A DNA stretch of 64,000 nucleotides from Spirochaetaceae bacterium (GCA_025356015.1 JANXYO010000021.1:1-64000); one strand, 5' to 3'; counted from the first letter of the stretch, positions 44,448-54,936 are shown. The notes: generated from the sequence alone by a model not told the origin. Translations and numbers: made by a program.

Positions 44448-45445
44448 GGGACAGCAGGACCCTGGCCGCGCGCGCCCTGGCCGCTGGCGCCCTGTGCGCC
44501 CTCATCCTCGGCTGCGCCGCTCCAGTGAACATCCAGCGCTCCATCGACCCCCTCGAGATACTGGGGCCCGGAGCCCTGGTCTACGCGAGGCTCGACGGAG
44601 AGGCGGCGAGGAGCCTCGCCCCCGCCATGCTCCCCGCGGAGCAGGGCAAGGCGATTGCCCCCCTCCTCAAGCGCACCGACAGCATGGCCTTCGCCCTGGG
44701 CTCTGCCCCGGCGCCCGATCCCTCGTCCACCCGCGCGGAAGGGACGGGACCCGGGGCTGCGGCCCCCGGCCCCGGAACTGCAGCCGACAGAGCCGCGGCG
44801 GCCAGGCCCCTGGCTGCACTCGAGGCTGTCTTCATCGGGGACTACCCCTTCAGGATGGCTGGCCTCGTCCTCGGTTCCCAGCCGGGCTGGAAGAAGGACG
44901 GAGAGGCCTTCGCCAACGCGGCGACGGGCATCAGGGCAGCCGTGCCGGGGCCCTCGGTGATGCTCGCGACCACCGGGGACTACAAACAGCTGCTCGCCCA
45001 GGTAAGGACGCCCCCTGGCTCTCCCATACCGCGCCGCCTCGAGGCCTTCGCCTCGAAACAGCTCCTCGTCTGGGTTCCCGATCCCTTCAAGGGCCTCGCC
45101 TCGGTCTTCGTGGGCGAGTCGATGAACGTGCCCGCCCAGGGCCTCCTCATCTCGGCGACGAGGAAGGCTGCCCCTGCGGGCGCGCCGGCCCTGGCCGGAG
45201 CGGAGAGGGCCTATGTCCTCACCGTGGCCTTCGCGATGAGCGACGCCGGCACAGCCAGGATCTTCAGGCCCGCCTTCCGCCTCGCCTGGTATGTCATCGC
45301 CAAGAGCCTCCTTTCCGAGGAGGCCGACTCGGCCCTCGCCCTCAAGTTCGCCCTGGATGGGGAGCTCTACTGGGCCTCGGGGCTGGAGCTGAAGGAATCG
45401 ACCCTCGCGGCTGCGCTTGGGAGACTGAGTGCTGGCATGAAATGA
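44444..45445 (+). CDS. lipoprotein, unknown
   Basis: 333 residues with signal peptide and lipobox ALILGC (Cys24). An Ala/Pro-rich patch at ~90-120 interrupts the globular part. Recognisable segments: PGALVYARLDGEAARSL, AVFIGDYPFRMAGLVLGS, GPSVMLATTGDYKQLL; no family known to me. The periplasmic or surface location and the operon with a HExxH lipoprotein suggest an envelope role. Overlaps the next gene by ATGA. Confidence 0.75.
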   Translation: MRDSRTLAARALAAGALCALILGCAAPVNIQRSIDPLEILGPGALVYARLDGEAARSLAPAMLPAEQGKAIAPLLKRTDSMAFALGSAPAPDPSSTRAEGTGPGAAAPGPGTAADRAAAARPLAALEAVFIGDYPFRMAGLVLGSQPGWKKDGEAFANAATGIRAAVPGPSVMLATTGDYKQLLAQVRTPPGSPIPRRLEAFASKQLLVWVPDPFKGLASVFVGESMNVPAQGLLISATRKAAPAGAPALAGAERAYVLTVAFAMSDAGTARIFRPAFRLAWYVIAKSLLSEEADSALALKFALDGELYWASGLELKESTLAAALGRLSAGMK

Positions 45446-46569
45446 CGGGGGTGCATCAGGTGAAGACGAGACTGTTCTGGACCATCGGAATCCTGCTTTT
45501 TGTGGCTGCCTGCTCCAGCCCTCCTCCCCCTCCCCCCGGGGCCCCGCCGGCATCCTACTCTGGGATCGGTCCTGCCAACGATCCGAGAGCCCAAAGGCTG
45601 AGGGAGATCGGCATGGAGATGCTGCGTCTCCACGCCCCCTCGAGCCACGCCCTCATGACGCGCTATCTGGGCCTGCCCGAGGACGTGAAACTTGGCGGGA
45701 TCACTTTCCATTTCGGGAAGGCTGATATGTTCGGCCTCGCGTCTGGCACCGAGGAGCCCGTCATGGCCCAAAGCCTGGCTACGATAGTCCACGAGAGCGA
45801 CCACGCCTTGACGAGTTGTCTTGGATTCCACATGGGCCAACCCAAGGGCCTGTCTCCCACGGCCAAGCGCTACGGCCTTCTCGCGATCGACGGCTCGGAA
45901 ACCCTGGTGACCCTCAGCCCCGTCTTCCCCAGCCGCGACATCATCCCCGCGATGGGGCCGGAGCTGCGGGCGACCTCCCGCTTCTCTCCCTACATCCAGA
46001 GTCCGGACCCGAGCCAGAGCACCCAGATGGACGGCATCTATGGCCTTCTTGATGAGTTCAACGCCTATTCGTGGTCGACCCGGACCAACCTCGAGCTTAT
46101 CCGCAACTACTGGCCCACCGTGGCCGCGGGGCTGGACCTCTCGGCGATAAACACCATCCTCTCCAGAAGCGACGACAATTACCACGCCTACCTTGAGTTC
46201 AGGTATTTCATCCTCAAATACCTGATCCAGGCCAAGACGGTCAGGGCAGAGGTCTACGCCGGCATCATGGGCAACAAGTCCTTTGCGCAAGCCTTCCGGA
46301 CCATAGACAAGGCCTACGCCGCGTGCGCCGCCGAGGAACTCAAGGCGAGCATCGACCTCGTCACTGCCTTGCCCCGGGAAGTCTTCAATACCGCCCCCTG
46401 GCCAGAAGGCGGCTGGCATCTGCGCATGCAGGCAGGGTCCTCGACAGACCACTCCAGCGGAATCATCATAAGTTTCCGCAACGACAGGATCTGGCACCAC
46501 GCTGTCATCGAAGCCGAGCTTGCCAGGGCCGAGTACCAGTCAATGCTAAAGAACCTCGGCTTGCCCTGA
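45442..46569 (+). CDS. lipoprotein with HExxH motif (possible metalloprotease)
   Basis: 375 residues from the ATG at 45442 (GTG at 45460 is possible). Lipobox LFVAAC, then a Pro-rich tether (SSPPPPPPGAPPAS). At residues 117-121 is HESDH in the context LATIVHESDHALTS, a HExxH zinc-protease motif inside a predicted helix; the third ligand is not assigned. The rest (DGIYGLLDEFNAYSWSTRTN) matches no family I know. Convergent with the alpha-2-macroglobulin/PBP1C operon, whose promoter carries the same upstream element. Confidence 0.75.
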   Translation: MTGVHQVKTRLFWTIGILLFVAACSSPPPPPPGAPPASYSGIGPANDPRAQRLREIGMEMLRLHAPSSHALMTRYLGLPEDVKLGGITFHFGKADMFGLASGTEEPVMAQSLATIVHESDHALTSCLGFHMGQPKGLSPTAKRYGLLAIDGSETLVTLSPVFPSRDIIPAMGPELRATSRFSPYIQSPDPSQSTQMDGIYGLLDEFNAYSWSTRTNLELIRNYWPTVAAGLDLSAINTILSRSDDNYHAYLEFRYFILKYLIQAKTVRAEVYAGIMGNKSFAQAFRTIDKAYAACAAEELKASIDLVTALPREVFNTAPWPEGGWHLRMQAGSSTDHSSGIIISFRNDRIWHHAVIEAELARAEYQSMLKNLGLP

Positions 46570-46581
46570 GTGATGAGGACA

Positions 46582-49041
46582 CTACTTCTCGCTGAGCACC
46601 GTAAAGCTCCTCGTCACGCTCCGGCCTGAGTCATCCACCACGGTGAGCGAATGCGGGCCCGGCCCCGGCCTCGATTCGATGCGGTGCTCCCCCTTCGTAG
46701 AGCCCAGATAGTTCCCATCGAGCTGCCAGAAGACGGTTGCCCTGCGCTCCCTGTCGGCGGCGACAAAGATGGTGGCCCCGGGCTTGCCGCTGAGCTCGAT
46801 GGGGATGTAGATCGAGGCGCCCCGCTCGGGCTGGACGAGGTCGAGTCCGCCGTCGGCCTCGCCGCGAAGGGCGCCCCGTCGCCAGGGTGGCAGGGGGCGG
46901 TAGTCCAGGTGGCCGCGGCGGTAGTAGAGCTCCATGGCCGGCGTCAGGACAAAACGGCGCTCGACGCGGACTGAGCCGGGCGCCTCGTCCTCGGCGCGCA
47001 CCCGCCAGGCCCCGTCGGCGCTCAGCGCGACCCGTCGGCAATAGGGACAGAGGGGCAGGGCAACCGAGGCCTTCGGGACGAGGGCCAGCTCGGTGCGGGG
47101 GCAGTCGGGTCCCGCGGCCCAGCCCGAGTCGGCGCAGACCTCGACCTGTCTGAAGGCCGAGTCGAGGGCGGCGGCGCTAGTTCCCCCGCCGGCGTTCGCG
47201 AGCTTCTCTCCCGACTGTCCCGGCTCGGCGAGGCCACGGGAGCCCGAGGCCGAGAGGAAGCTGAAGACCTCGAAGAGCAGGGGCGCGGCGGAGGCCGAGC
47301 CCCGCAGAGAAGGCCTGCCCTCGCCGCTCGCGTTGCCCGCCCACACGCCCACGACGAAGTTGCCGTCGACCCCGATCGCCCAGGCGTCGCGGTTGCCAAA
47401 GCTTGTGCCCGTCTTCCAGGCGATGCGGCGAGAGGAGGCATAGTCGGCCCAGGCCGCCTCCTCCTCGGGCCGCGCGACCCGGGTGAGGGCGTCGAGGGTG
47501 AGGGCGGCCGAGCCACGCGAGAAGGGGTCGTTCCGGTAGGGGACGGCCGCGGCCTCGGCCCTGGTGAGGGCGAGGTCGAAGCGCTGCAGCCCCTGTCTCG
47601 GGCCTGGCCCTTCCGAGCTCCGGGCGAGGGCGGCGTAGCGGCCCGCCATGTCCCAGAGGCTGGTCTCGGCCCCGCCAAGGATGAGGGCGAGGCCATAGTC
47701 CTCCGGAGGCCGTCCCAGGGTCCTCATCCCGGTGGAGGCGAGGATGGCGTGAAAGCGCTCGATGCCGAAGCTCCGCAGGAGCCTGACAAAGGGCACGTTG
47801 AGCGACCTCGCCAGGGCCTCGTCGGCCCGTATGGCCCCTGACCAGGAGCCCGTGTAGTTCTCGGGCTCGTAGGAGCCGTAGCGCGTGGGCAGGTCGGGCA
47901 GGAGGCTCCTGGGTCCCAGCTCCCCCGCCTCGAGGGCGGCGGCGTAGAGAAAGGGCTTGAAGAGGCTGCCGGAACTGCGCGGGGCCCGTATCAAATCGAC
48001 GAGGGAACCGGGGCTTGCCCCATCCGCGCTCTCGCTCGAGGAGTTGGCGACATAGGCGAGGACCTCGCCCGAGTCGATGCGGGCCACGATGCAGGCGAGG
48101 TTCCTCACCCCACCAGCGGCGAGCCTCTGCCTCCGCCTTTCGGTAATGTCGGCCACCCTGTCCTGGAGCCCCGCGTCGATCGTGGTCTCGACACGGGAGG
48201 CTCCCTCTCCGCCCCCCTCCCTTGCCGAAGCATAGCGGGCCACGAGCTGGGGAGCGGTGCGGGGCATGTCGCAGAGGCCCTCTCCCAGGGGCTCGGCGAG
48301 GGCTAGCTCGAGGTCGGCGCCCGAGATGGAGCCGCGCTCGCGCAGGGATCGGAGCAGGCGGTCGCGCTTGGCGAGGAGGCGGTCGCGGTTCTTGCCGGGG
48401 TGGGCCATCGAGGGGGCGTTGGGCAGGACTGCGAGGGTGGCAGCCTCGGCCCAGGAGAGCAGCTCAGGCGAGCGGCCGAAGTAGCGGAAGCTCGCAGCCT
48501 CGATGCCGACGACGTTGCCTCCAAAGGGGGCGTTGCGCGCGTAGAGCTCGAGGACGCCCCGCTTGCCGTGGAGGAACTCGAGGCGGAGCGCCATCCACAG
48601 CTCGGCGAGCTTCTCCCCGACGCTGCGCTCATGGCCGTAGCGCGCGATGCGCGCCACCTGCATGCTCAAAGTTGATCCGCCGGAGACCCTGCGGCCAGCC
48701 TTTAGGTTCTGGCCGAGGGCCCGGATGAGGGCAGCGCTGTCGAAGCCCGGGTGGTAGAAGAAGCGCCTGTCCTCGAAGCATGTCAGGGCCTCCACGAATT
48801 TCGGGCTCAAAGCGGCCCCGGGGGGGAAGCGCCACATGCCATCGCTTGAGACCGAGGCGCCGAGGAGGAAGCCGCGCCTGTCATATACCGCTGTCGCGAG
48901 ATCGGGGGGGAAGGCCGCGCGGGGCCAGGCGAAGAAGAGCAAGGCGAGGACGAGGGCAGCCGCCGCCGGCGGGACGAGGCCCAGAGGGTCGCGCCTCAAG
49001 GCCCCGGCGGCGGCCTCGATCATGACGAGAAGGCGCTTCAC
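46582..49041 (-). CDS. pbpC: penicillin-binding protein 1C
   Basis: 819 residues, GTG start overlapping the upstream stop (GTGA). Signal anchor at ~20-40; GT51 glycosyltransferase with EDRRFFYHPG and GGSTLSMQV; transpeptidase with SGSLFK, SLNVP and KTGTSFGNRDAW; C-terminal BiPBP_C domain (GASIYIPIELSG, PHSLTVVDDSGRSV). PBP1C is a bifunctional peptidoglycan synthase that accompanies bacterial alpha-2-macroglobulin, with a presumed repair role after envelope breach. Here the pair is translationally coupled. Confidence 0.95.
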   Translation of the reverse strand: MKRLLVMIEAAAGALRRDPLGLVPPAAAALVLALLFFAWPRAAFPPDLATAVYDRRGFLLGASVSSDGMWRFPPGAALSPKFVEALTCFEDRRFFYHPGFDSAALIRALGQNLKAGRRVSGGSTLSMQVARIARYGHERSVGEKLAELWMALRLEFLHGKRGVLELYARNAPFGGNVVGIEAASFRYFGRSPELLSWAEAATLAVLPNAPSMAHPGKNRDRLLAKRDRLLRSLRERGSISGADLELALAEPLGEGLCDMPRTAPQLVARYASAREGGGEGASRVETTIDAGLQDRVADITERRRQRLAAGGVRNLACIVARIDSGEVLAYVANSSSESADGASPGSLVDLIRAPRSSGSLFKPFLYAAALEAGELGPRSLLPDLPTRYGSYEPENYTGSWSGAIRADEALARSLNVPFVRLLRSFGIERFHAILASTGMRTLGRPPEDYGLALILGGAETSLWDMAGRYAALARSSEGPGPRQGLQRFDLALTRAEAAAVPYRNDPFSRGSAALTLDALTRVARPEEEAAWADYASSRRIAWKTGTSFGNRDAWAIGVDGNFVVGVWAGNASGEGRPSLRGSASAAPLLFEVFSFLSASGSRGLAEPGQSGEKLANAGGGTSAAALDSAFRQVEVCADSGWAAGPDCPRTELALVPKASVALPLCPYCRRVALSADGAWRVRAEDEAPGSVRVERRFVLTPAMELYYRRGHLDYRPLPPWRRGALRGEADGGLDLVQPERGASIYIPIELSGKPGATIFVAADRERRATVFWQLDGNYLGSTKGEHRIESRPGPGPHSLTVVDDSGRSVTRSFTVLSEK

Positions 49042-52000
49042 GGAGAGGAGGGCTGGGGGACGCCCAGGTCCCTTGCCTCCCCCGCCCCAGCGGGTGCGGC
49101 GAGCCAGCGCCCGGGGACGAGGGCCTGCCAGCGCTCGTCGTACATCGCCTGCACCGAGGCCGCAGGCAGCCAGAAGGAACCCTCGTAGGTCTTGTTCACG
49201 TAGGTCTTGATCGTCCGCGTTTCCTTGGCATCGAGGTCGAAATAGCTGTAGACCCTGTCGTCCCTGATGTCCCTGTACATGAAGGAGGGCTCGGGCGCCT
49301 TTGAGGGCCGGGCCGTGGCCTCCTCATCCTCGCTCTTGCTCTTGGGCTTGGCGAGCTCCTTCGCGGGCCTGAAGTCCACGATCTCCCAGCCCGAGGGGAT
49401 GAGCTGGCTCAAGGCCATGTTGGCGAGATCCTGGCCCGAGCGGTTGCGGACCGTCGCCTCGATGAGGAAGTCGGAGCCCGAGCTCAGGGCATTGGGGTCG
49501 ACGACCTTGCCATCCATCGAGAGATAGCGGATGCCGAGGGAGAGGCCCTTCGAGACCGCCTTCTCTGTCCCCGCGGCGGGCGTGCCGCGAGCGATGAGCC
49601 GCACGAAGACTGGGGTGGAGCCGCGGTTCTCGAGGGTCACGGTGGCGCTCGCTCCCGCGTTCGCGCCGGGGCTTCCGGCCGGAGCCGCCTTGTCGGCGAC
49701 GGCGTCGAGCCTGGCCAGGGCCTTGGTGAGGCGCAGGGTTTTCGTCCATGGGGCCTGGCCCGGGACCGAGACCGAGGCGCGGATCTCAGGCGAGTCGGCC
49801 TTGGCCGCGAGGACGATGTAAGGCAGGGCGGCCGCCAGGGCGGGGCCGAGATCCTGGGTCGAGTACCAGCGGCTGGAATCAAGGTCGGCGGCGAGGCGGT
49901 TGTAGACCGGAAGGGCACGGTCGGTGTCGCCCATCGCGAGGAGGGCGTCGAGGACGACGGCCCGCTCGCGCACCGCGGTCCCGTAGGTGTGCTCCTCGAG
50001 GCCCTCGTAGTCCTCGACCTCGGTGCTCCTGCTGGACAGCAGGCTGGCCGCCGCCTCCCTCATGCCGGCGCCTGAATAGGAGGCGGCGAGGCGGAAGCGC
50101 ACGGAAGTCGGAAGGGTCGGGAAGTCCCGGAAGCGGTTCATCGCCCCGATGGCGGCCCGCCCCGCCATGGCGAGGTCGTAGAGCCTGTAGGCCTGGATGG
50201 CCTGGGACCAGGCCTCGCTCGAGTTCCACACCTTTGCGTTTCGCTCCATGTAGTCGAGGCCAGCGTCGAGCATGCCCGAGGGCACGGCATAGCCTTCGCG
50301 TCTTGCGGAGAGCAGGAAGTGGCTCACGTAGGCGGTGATCCACTCGTCCTCTTCTCCCTGTCCCGGCCAGAAGGCGAAGCCACCCCTGGGGGTCTGGAAG
50401 CCCCGCAGACGCTCGATCGCGGCCGCGACGTTGGACTTGGCCTTGGCCGCGCTCGCCTCGTCGAGGCTCGCCGCGGCGGCAAGGTATATCTGGGGGAAGG
50501 CCGCCGAGGTCGTCTGCTCCGCGCAGCCGTGGGGATACTGAAGGAGCCAGTCGACGCGCTGGGAAAGGCCGATGCTGCGGAGCTTCGAGAGCTCGATCAC
50601 GACGCTGTTGGTTCCCGCCTCGCCGGGGAGCTGCAGGGGCCCGGTCCAGGTCTTGCCAGCGTCGAGGCTCAAGGGGCTCACAGCGTAGACGGGCAGCCCC
50701 ACTGCCCTCACCTCGAGGTCGACGGCGCTCTCGGCCGTCTTGCCCTCGGCGCTCGCCTTCAGGACCAGACGGCCCCTGCCAGGGGCGCTGCCCGCGCTCA
50801 CGGCGAAGCTAGTCGAGAGGTCGCCGTCCTTGTCGAAGTCGATGCTCTTTCGCGCATCGCCCGTGAGGCTCAAGGCCCCCTCGGCGCTCAGCTCGACAGC
50901 GACCCGTTTCTTGCCAAGGAAGGCGAAGACGGTCGCCGGTATCGAGGCCTTCTCGCCAGGGCTTAAGACCCGGGGAGCCGTGAGCTGGGCCATCAGGTCT
51001 GCCTTGACCGGGACGCTCGCCTCGGCGGCGCCGAAGGCGGAGCCGCTCGAGGAGGATGAGCCAGAGAAGGCCGAGATGCCCGAGATGCCGCCAGCCGGCC
51101 TCGCGGCTGCCACCGGGCCTGAGCCCGCGACGACCATGATGCGGACAGCCCCTATGTAGGGACCCATGGTGAAGCTCTCGCGGCGGATCTCGCCCGCCTT
51201 GAGCTCTCTGGGGGCGAAAAACCAGACGACGGGGGGGAACCTCGAGGGCTTGCGCTCGGCACCGCCAAGGCCCTCGTCGGAGCCGCCTATGGCCAGGAGG
51301 GTCTCGAGACTGCCGGCGTAGGCACCGGCGACGTTGTTGTAGAGGTCCCAGGACGTGAGGGCGCTCGCCTCCTTCTTGTAGAACTCGTCCCAGGGATCCT
51401 GGGTCTTGAACCTCGTGATCCCCAGGAGGCCCTCGTCGACGACCGCGACCGTGTAGGTCATGGGACGGCCCGAGTCCTCGCGGACCGTGAAGGAGGCTTC
51501 CTTCCCGGGTGCCATGGTCGCGGGGGCCTCGATGACGGGAAGGAGCCTCGTCTGGGCATCCTCGACCATCACGGGCACGACCCCGTAGAGCCTGATGGGG
51601 AGGTCGTTCGCGGTCTGGAGGTGGGGCTGGACGAAGGTCACGTGGGCGTAGACGTTGGGCGCCATCGCAGGAGTCACAGGGAACTGGTAGACCGTGGTGT
51701 CCTTGCTGGTCTTGATCCACTCCTCCTTGAGGATCTTTCCGCCCCGCTCGATCGCGACCAGGGCCCCGCCGTTCTCGTTCGAGGGGAAGGTGAAGGATGC
51801 CGTGTCGCCGGGGGCATACTTGGCCTTGCCGACCGTGAGCTCGAGCATGGCCTGGGCCCCGCCCGAGTCCCTGCTCTTGCCGGCCCAGCCCGGCCAGTCG
51901 ATATAGACCACCTGGCCCGAGGCGTGGCCCTGGTCTGTGCTGCCGATCGAGCCGCCGCCCTTGTCCTCGACCCGCACCAGGAAGCGACCCCAGGCGGGGT

Positions 52001-54860
52001 ACTTCACCTGGAAGGTCCAGGACCCGCGGCCGTCGCTCCCTATCTTCACCCTCTCCTTCTTGAGGGGCCTCGAGTAGATGTCGTCGGCCCTCTGGGCGAG
52101 GCTGTCCTCGCCCTTCTCCCACCACCAGCGCCACTCGAGCTGGTAGAGGGCGACCTCGACCTCGCCGCCGCCCTTGACGAGCTTGCCGTCGCGGTCGACG
52201 AGGGCAAGGTCCACCCTCTGGTCCTTGTCGGTGAGGAGCATGCCCCTGGCCTGGTCGCCCTTGGGGAGGCGCATGCCCACGTAGCGCTCGTAGGGATGGA
52301 AGTCGACCGTAGTCGTCTCGCTGGAGAAGAGGCCCGAGGGCTCGAAGACCCGGGTGAGAATGTCGGCCTTGAGCTTGCCGGGGGCCAGGCCCTGGGGCGC
52401 GAGCTCGACGTCGAAGACGGCGCTGCCGTCATTGCCAAGCCTGCCGTCGAAGAGCACGAGACGTTCGCCTCCTACCTCGCGGGTCGGGTCGGAGAAGCTG
52501 TAGTCGCTCAGGGTCGAGAAGCCCTCGCCTGAGTCCCTGAAGACGGCCGAGGCGTCGGCCTTGAAGGGGCCGCCGGGGGCTCCCGTGAGCCAGGAGGCGG
52601 CCAGGGAGAGCTTTGTCGTGTCGCCGGAGAGATAGGCCGCCTTGCCCCAGTCCAGGGCGAGCTTGAGCCTGTTGGGCATGATCGACTCGACCTTCAGGGT
52701 CTTGCCGAAGCTCTTGCCCCCGGCGGTGACTGTCGCACGGTAGGTGCCGGTGGGGGCGTCGGGAGTGGTGCCCGCCTCGATGGCGTAGAAGCCGTTCACG
52801 GAGTCGGTGTAGGTGCTCGATCGCACAACTCGTCCGAGCGGGTCCTCGAGCTCGAACTTCACCGGGTACTTCGAGGGCAGCTTGCCCGTCCTGTCCTGGA
52901 GGACGAACACCAGATGCATGTCGTCGCCGGGGCGCCAGACCCCGCGCTCGCCATAGAGGAAGCCCTTCAAGCCCGTGCCCGATTCCTCGCCTGACACGTC
53001 GAAATGCCCCACGGCCAGGCTCGAGCCCTGGTCCACCTTCAGCCAACTGGTCTGGCCTCCTGCTTGGACGCTCGCGAAGGCGGGCTCGCCATCGCCTTGG
53101 CCTGAGGTCTTGAGGACGACGAGGCCCAAGGGGCCGGTGCTCCCCGAGGCGAGGGATCGCCTCTGGAGGCTATACAGGGTGACAAGGGCGCCCGAAAGGG
53201 GCTTCGCCGTCCGCAGGTCGCTTGCCGCGACATGCCAGGTGCCGTCGCTCTCGCGCTTCACCGCGGCCCCGATGTCGGAGACCACGACGTTGCGGCGTAT
53301 GGTGATGTCATGGTCGTAGGTGGGCAGGTAGTAGGCGGGATGGTTCGGGTCGGTCTTGTGGGCGTTGAAGTCGTCGTAGCCGTTCGCCCACTGTTCGGCG
53401 TAGCTCCAGAAGCTCTGCTCGCCCTCGTCGGGGTCGACGACCCTGTCGTCGGGGAAGCGCAGCTTGCCGTAGTCGGCGCCCTCGGGACCCGTGTAGCGTA
53501 TGTCGACGGGGCGGAAGGTAATGCGTATCTGGAACATGCCGTCCTTGTGGGCGGCGAGGAGGGGCCCCAGGTCGAGGCCCTGCCTCACCCAGGTGTTCTT
53601 CCTGTCGTCCTTCCAGCCGAGGTCGATGCGCTTGCTCCACACGACAGCGCCCACCCTCTTCATCTCCTTCGACTCCCCGAGGTCGTTCACCTGGAGGAAC
53701 TGCATCATGTTGTCCCCGTAGACCTGGAGGGCCTCGACGACGAGTCCCGCGAGGTTCATCGTCTCGATCGGGAGGACAAGGCCTTGGCTCGTGGGGAGGA
53801 TGGTCCCCTTGGTGAGGAAGCGCACCAGGGGCTTCTCCCAGGTGACAGCAACCTCGGCGGCGACGGGAACGGCGAGCCTGCGGCCCAGGGAGTCGCGGAG
53901 TCCCGGGGCCACCTTGATCTTGGCCGAGGCCGGCCATTTCTCCGAGTAAAGGGAGACGAGGGATCCGCTCACGTTCATGCGCAGGTCGTCCACCCCCTCA
54001 ACCGAGACGATGCCGCGCAGGTCCTGGGAGCGGTCGAGGCTGCGGGAGAAGGCCAGCTCGATGCCCGAGGAGCGTCCCGATTCCCCGCTGTAGTCGTCTA
54101 TGGCCCTGCTGGCAAGGAGCTCGAAGGAGGCTTCGGCGGGGAGGCGCAGCCCCGTGCTGCCCTTGCCGTTTCCGCCGACCGATCTGGCGTTCCAGCTTAT
54201 CGTGAGCTTGCGCTCGCGCTGGCCCAGCTTGAGCCCCGCGACCGTGAAACGATGGATGCGCTCTCCCTCGTGGCGCCAGGAGATCTTTCCCTCCGAGGCG
54301 GAGAGCATGCCCTCGGCCGCCTTGTCCGAGGCCCCGTCCGCGAGACTGACCGTCCCCTGGACCTCGACGGCCCCGTCCTTGGCGATGCGCGGAGGGAGGG
54401 TCTCGACCTCGGCCTTCTGCTCGGTCGCCATCACCGAGAAGCTGAAGTACTCGCTGCCTCCCGCAGCCTGGCCATCAAGGAGGCCGAGGTCGACGTCGAC
54501 CCGGTAGCGCTGCCCGCGCGCGAGGGCCGGGACGGGAACGAAGACCAGGCTCCTTGAATCCTGCCAGCGCGCCTCGCCCTTGACCGCGGGATACAGCCGG
54601 AACGCCCCAGCGGGCCCCGCCTCGCCGGCGCGCCCACGGTCGCTCGTGAAGACCACCTTGAGAGGGCTGGCCGAGGCCACGATGCCCGCCGAGTGGGCCA
54701 CCACGAGGGCGGGATCGGCCGCCTTCGCGGGCGGGAGCGCCCTGAGGCCACCGCAGCCCGCGGCGAGGAGCAGGGCGAGGCTGGCGAGGACCGCGAAGGA
54801 TGAGAGAGCCGCGAGGCCCCTGGGGCCTGCCTGGCTGGAGCCGGCTGCAGGTTCGGACAT
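49038..54860 (-). CDS. yfhM: bacterial alpha-2-macroglobulin (YfhM-type) lipoprotein
   Basis: 1940 residues from the ATG at 54860 with AGGAGG upstream. Lipobox LLLAAGC anchors it in the envelope. MG-type beta domains run through the protein; the family core LTAPRVLSPGEKASIPATV and DLMAQ lie before the thioester PHGCAEQTTS (Cys ~1445), followed by the alpha/alpha toroid complement-like domain (GGFAFWPGQGEEDEW) and a C-terminal receptor-like region. Such proteins trap attacking proteases after bait cleavage. The family member that keeps CxEQ forms a covalent trap. Encoded with pbpC. Confidence 0.96.
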   Translation of the reverse strand: MSEPAAGSSQAGPRGLAALSSFAVLASLALLLAAGCGGLRALPPAKAADPALVVAHSAGIVASASPLKVVFTSDRGRAGEAGPAGAFRLYPAVKGEARWQDSRSLVFVPVPALARGQRYRVDVDLGLLDGQAAGGSEYFSFSVMATEQKAEVETLPPRIAKDGAVEVQGTVSLADGASDKAAEGMLSASEGKISWRHEGERIHRFTVAGLKLGQRERKLTISWNARSVGGNGKGSTGLRLPAEASFELLASRAIDDYSGESGRSSGIELAFSRSLDRSQDLRGIVSVEGVDDLRMNVSGSLVSLYSEKWPASAKIKVAPGLRDSLGRRLAVPVAAEVAVTWEKPLVRFLTKGTILPTSQGLVLPIETMNLAGLVVEALQVYGDNMMQFLQVNDLGESKEMKRVGAVVWSKRIDLGWKDDRKNTWVRQGLDLGPLLAAHKDGMFQIRITFRPVDIRYTGPEGADYGKLRFPDDRVVDPDEGEQSFWSYAEQWANGYDDFNAHKTDPNHPAYYLPTYDHDITIRRNVVVSDIGAAVKRESDGTWHVAASDLRTAKPLSGALVTLYSLQRRSLASGSTGPLGLVVLKTSGQGDGEPAFASVQAGGQTSWLKVDQGSSLAVGHFDVSGEESGTGLKGFLYGERGVWRPGDDMHLVFVLQDRTGKLPSKYPVKFELEDPLGRVVRSSTYTDSVNGFYAIEAGTTPDAPTGTYRATVTAGGKSFGKTLKVESIMPNRLKLALDWGKAAYLSGDTTKLSLAASWLTGAPGGPFKADASAVFRDSGEGFSTLSDYSFSDPTREVGGERLVLFDGRLGNDGSAVFDVELAPQGLAPGKLKADILTRVFEPSGLFSSETTTVDFHPYERYVGMRLPKGDQARGMLLTDKDQRVDLALVDRDGKLVKGGGEVEVALYQLEWRWWWEKGEDSLAQRADDIYSRPLKKERVKIGSDGRGSWTFQVKYPAWGRFLVRVEDKGGGSIGSTDQGHASGQVVYIDWPGWAGKSRDSGGAQAMLELTVGKAKYAPGDTASFTFPSNENGGALVAIERGGKILKEEWIKTSKDTTVYQFPVTPAMAPNVYAHVTFVQPHLQTANDLPIRLYGVVPVMVEDAQTRLLPVIEAPATMAPGKEASFTVREDSGRPMTYTVAVVDEGLLGITRFKTQDPWDEFYKKEASALTSWDLYNNVAGAYAGSLETLLAIGGSDEGLGGAERKPSRFPPVVWFFAPRELKAGEIRRESFTMGPYIGAVRIMVVAGSGPVAAARPAGGISGISAFSGSSSSSGSAFGAAEASVPVKADLMAQLTAPRVLSPGEKASIPATVFAFLGKKRVAVELSAEGALSLTGDARKSIDFDKDGDLSTSFAVSAGSAPGRGRLVLKASAEGKTAESAVDLEVRAVGLPVYAVSPLSLDAGKTWTGPLQLPGEAGTNSVVIELSKLRSIGLSQRVDWLLQYPHGCAEQTTSAAFPQIYLAAAASLDEASAAKAKSNVAAAIERLRGFQTPRGGFAFWPGQGEEDEWITAYVSHFLLSARREGYAVPSGMLDAGLDYMERNAKVWNSSEAWSQAIQAYRLYDLAMAGRAAIGAMNRFRDFPTLPTSVRFRLAASYSGAGMREAAASLLSSRSTEVEDYEGLEEHTYGTAVRERAVVLDALLAMGDTDRALPVYNRLAADLDSSRWYSTQDLGPALAAALPYIVLAAKADSPEIRASVSVPGQAPWTKTLRLTKALARLDAVADKAAPAGSPGANAGASATVTLENRGSTPVFVRLIARGTPAAGTEKAVSKGLSLGIRYLSMDGKVVDPNALSSGSDFLIEATVRNRSGQDLANMALSQLIPSGWEIVDFRPAKELAKPKSKSEDEEATARPSKAPEPSFMYRDIRDDRVYSYFDLDAKETRTIKTYVNKTYEGSFWLPAASVQAMYDERWQALVPGRWLAAPAGAGEARDLGVPQPSSP

Positions 54861-54897
54861 TGGGGGCCTCCTTTGGGGAGCTGTGCGCATGGGCCAA

Positions 54898-54926
54898 ACA
54901 ATAACGCCCAGGGGAGGCCGTATCAA
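54898..54926 (-). promoter_or_regulatory. alpha-2-macroglobulin operon promoter
   Basis: On the minus strand: TTGATA (54921-54926), 17-bp spacer, TATTGT (54898-54903); leader ~31 nt with AGGAGG. The shared 22-bp element lies 10 bp upstream of the -35. Confidence 0.7.
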
Positions 54927-54936
54927 GCCAGAGTGT

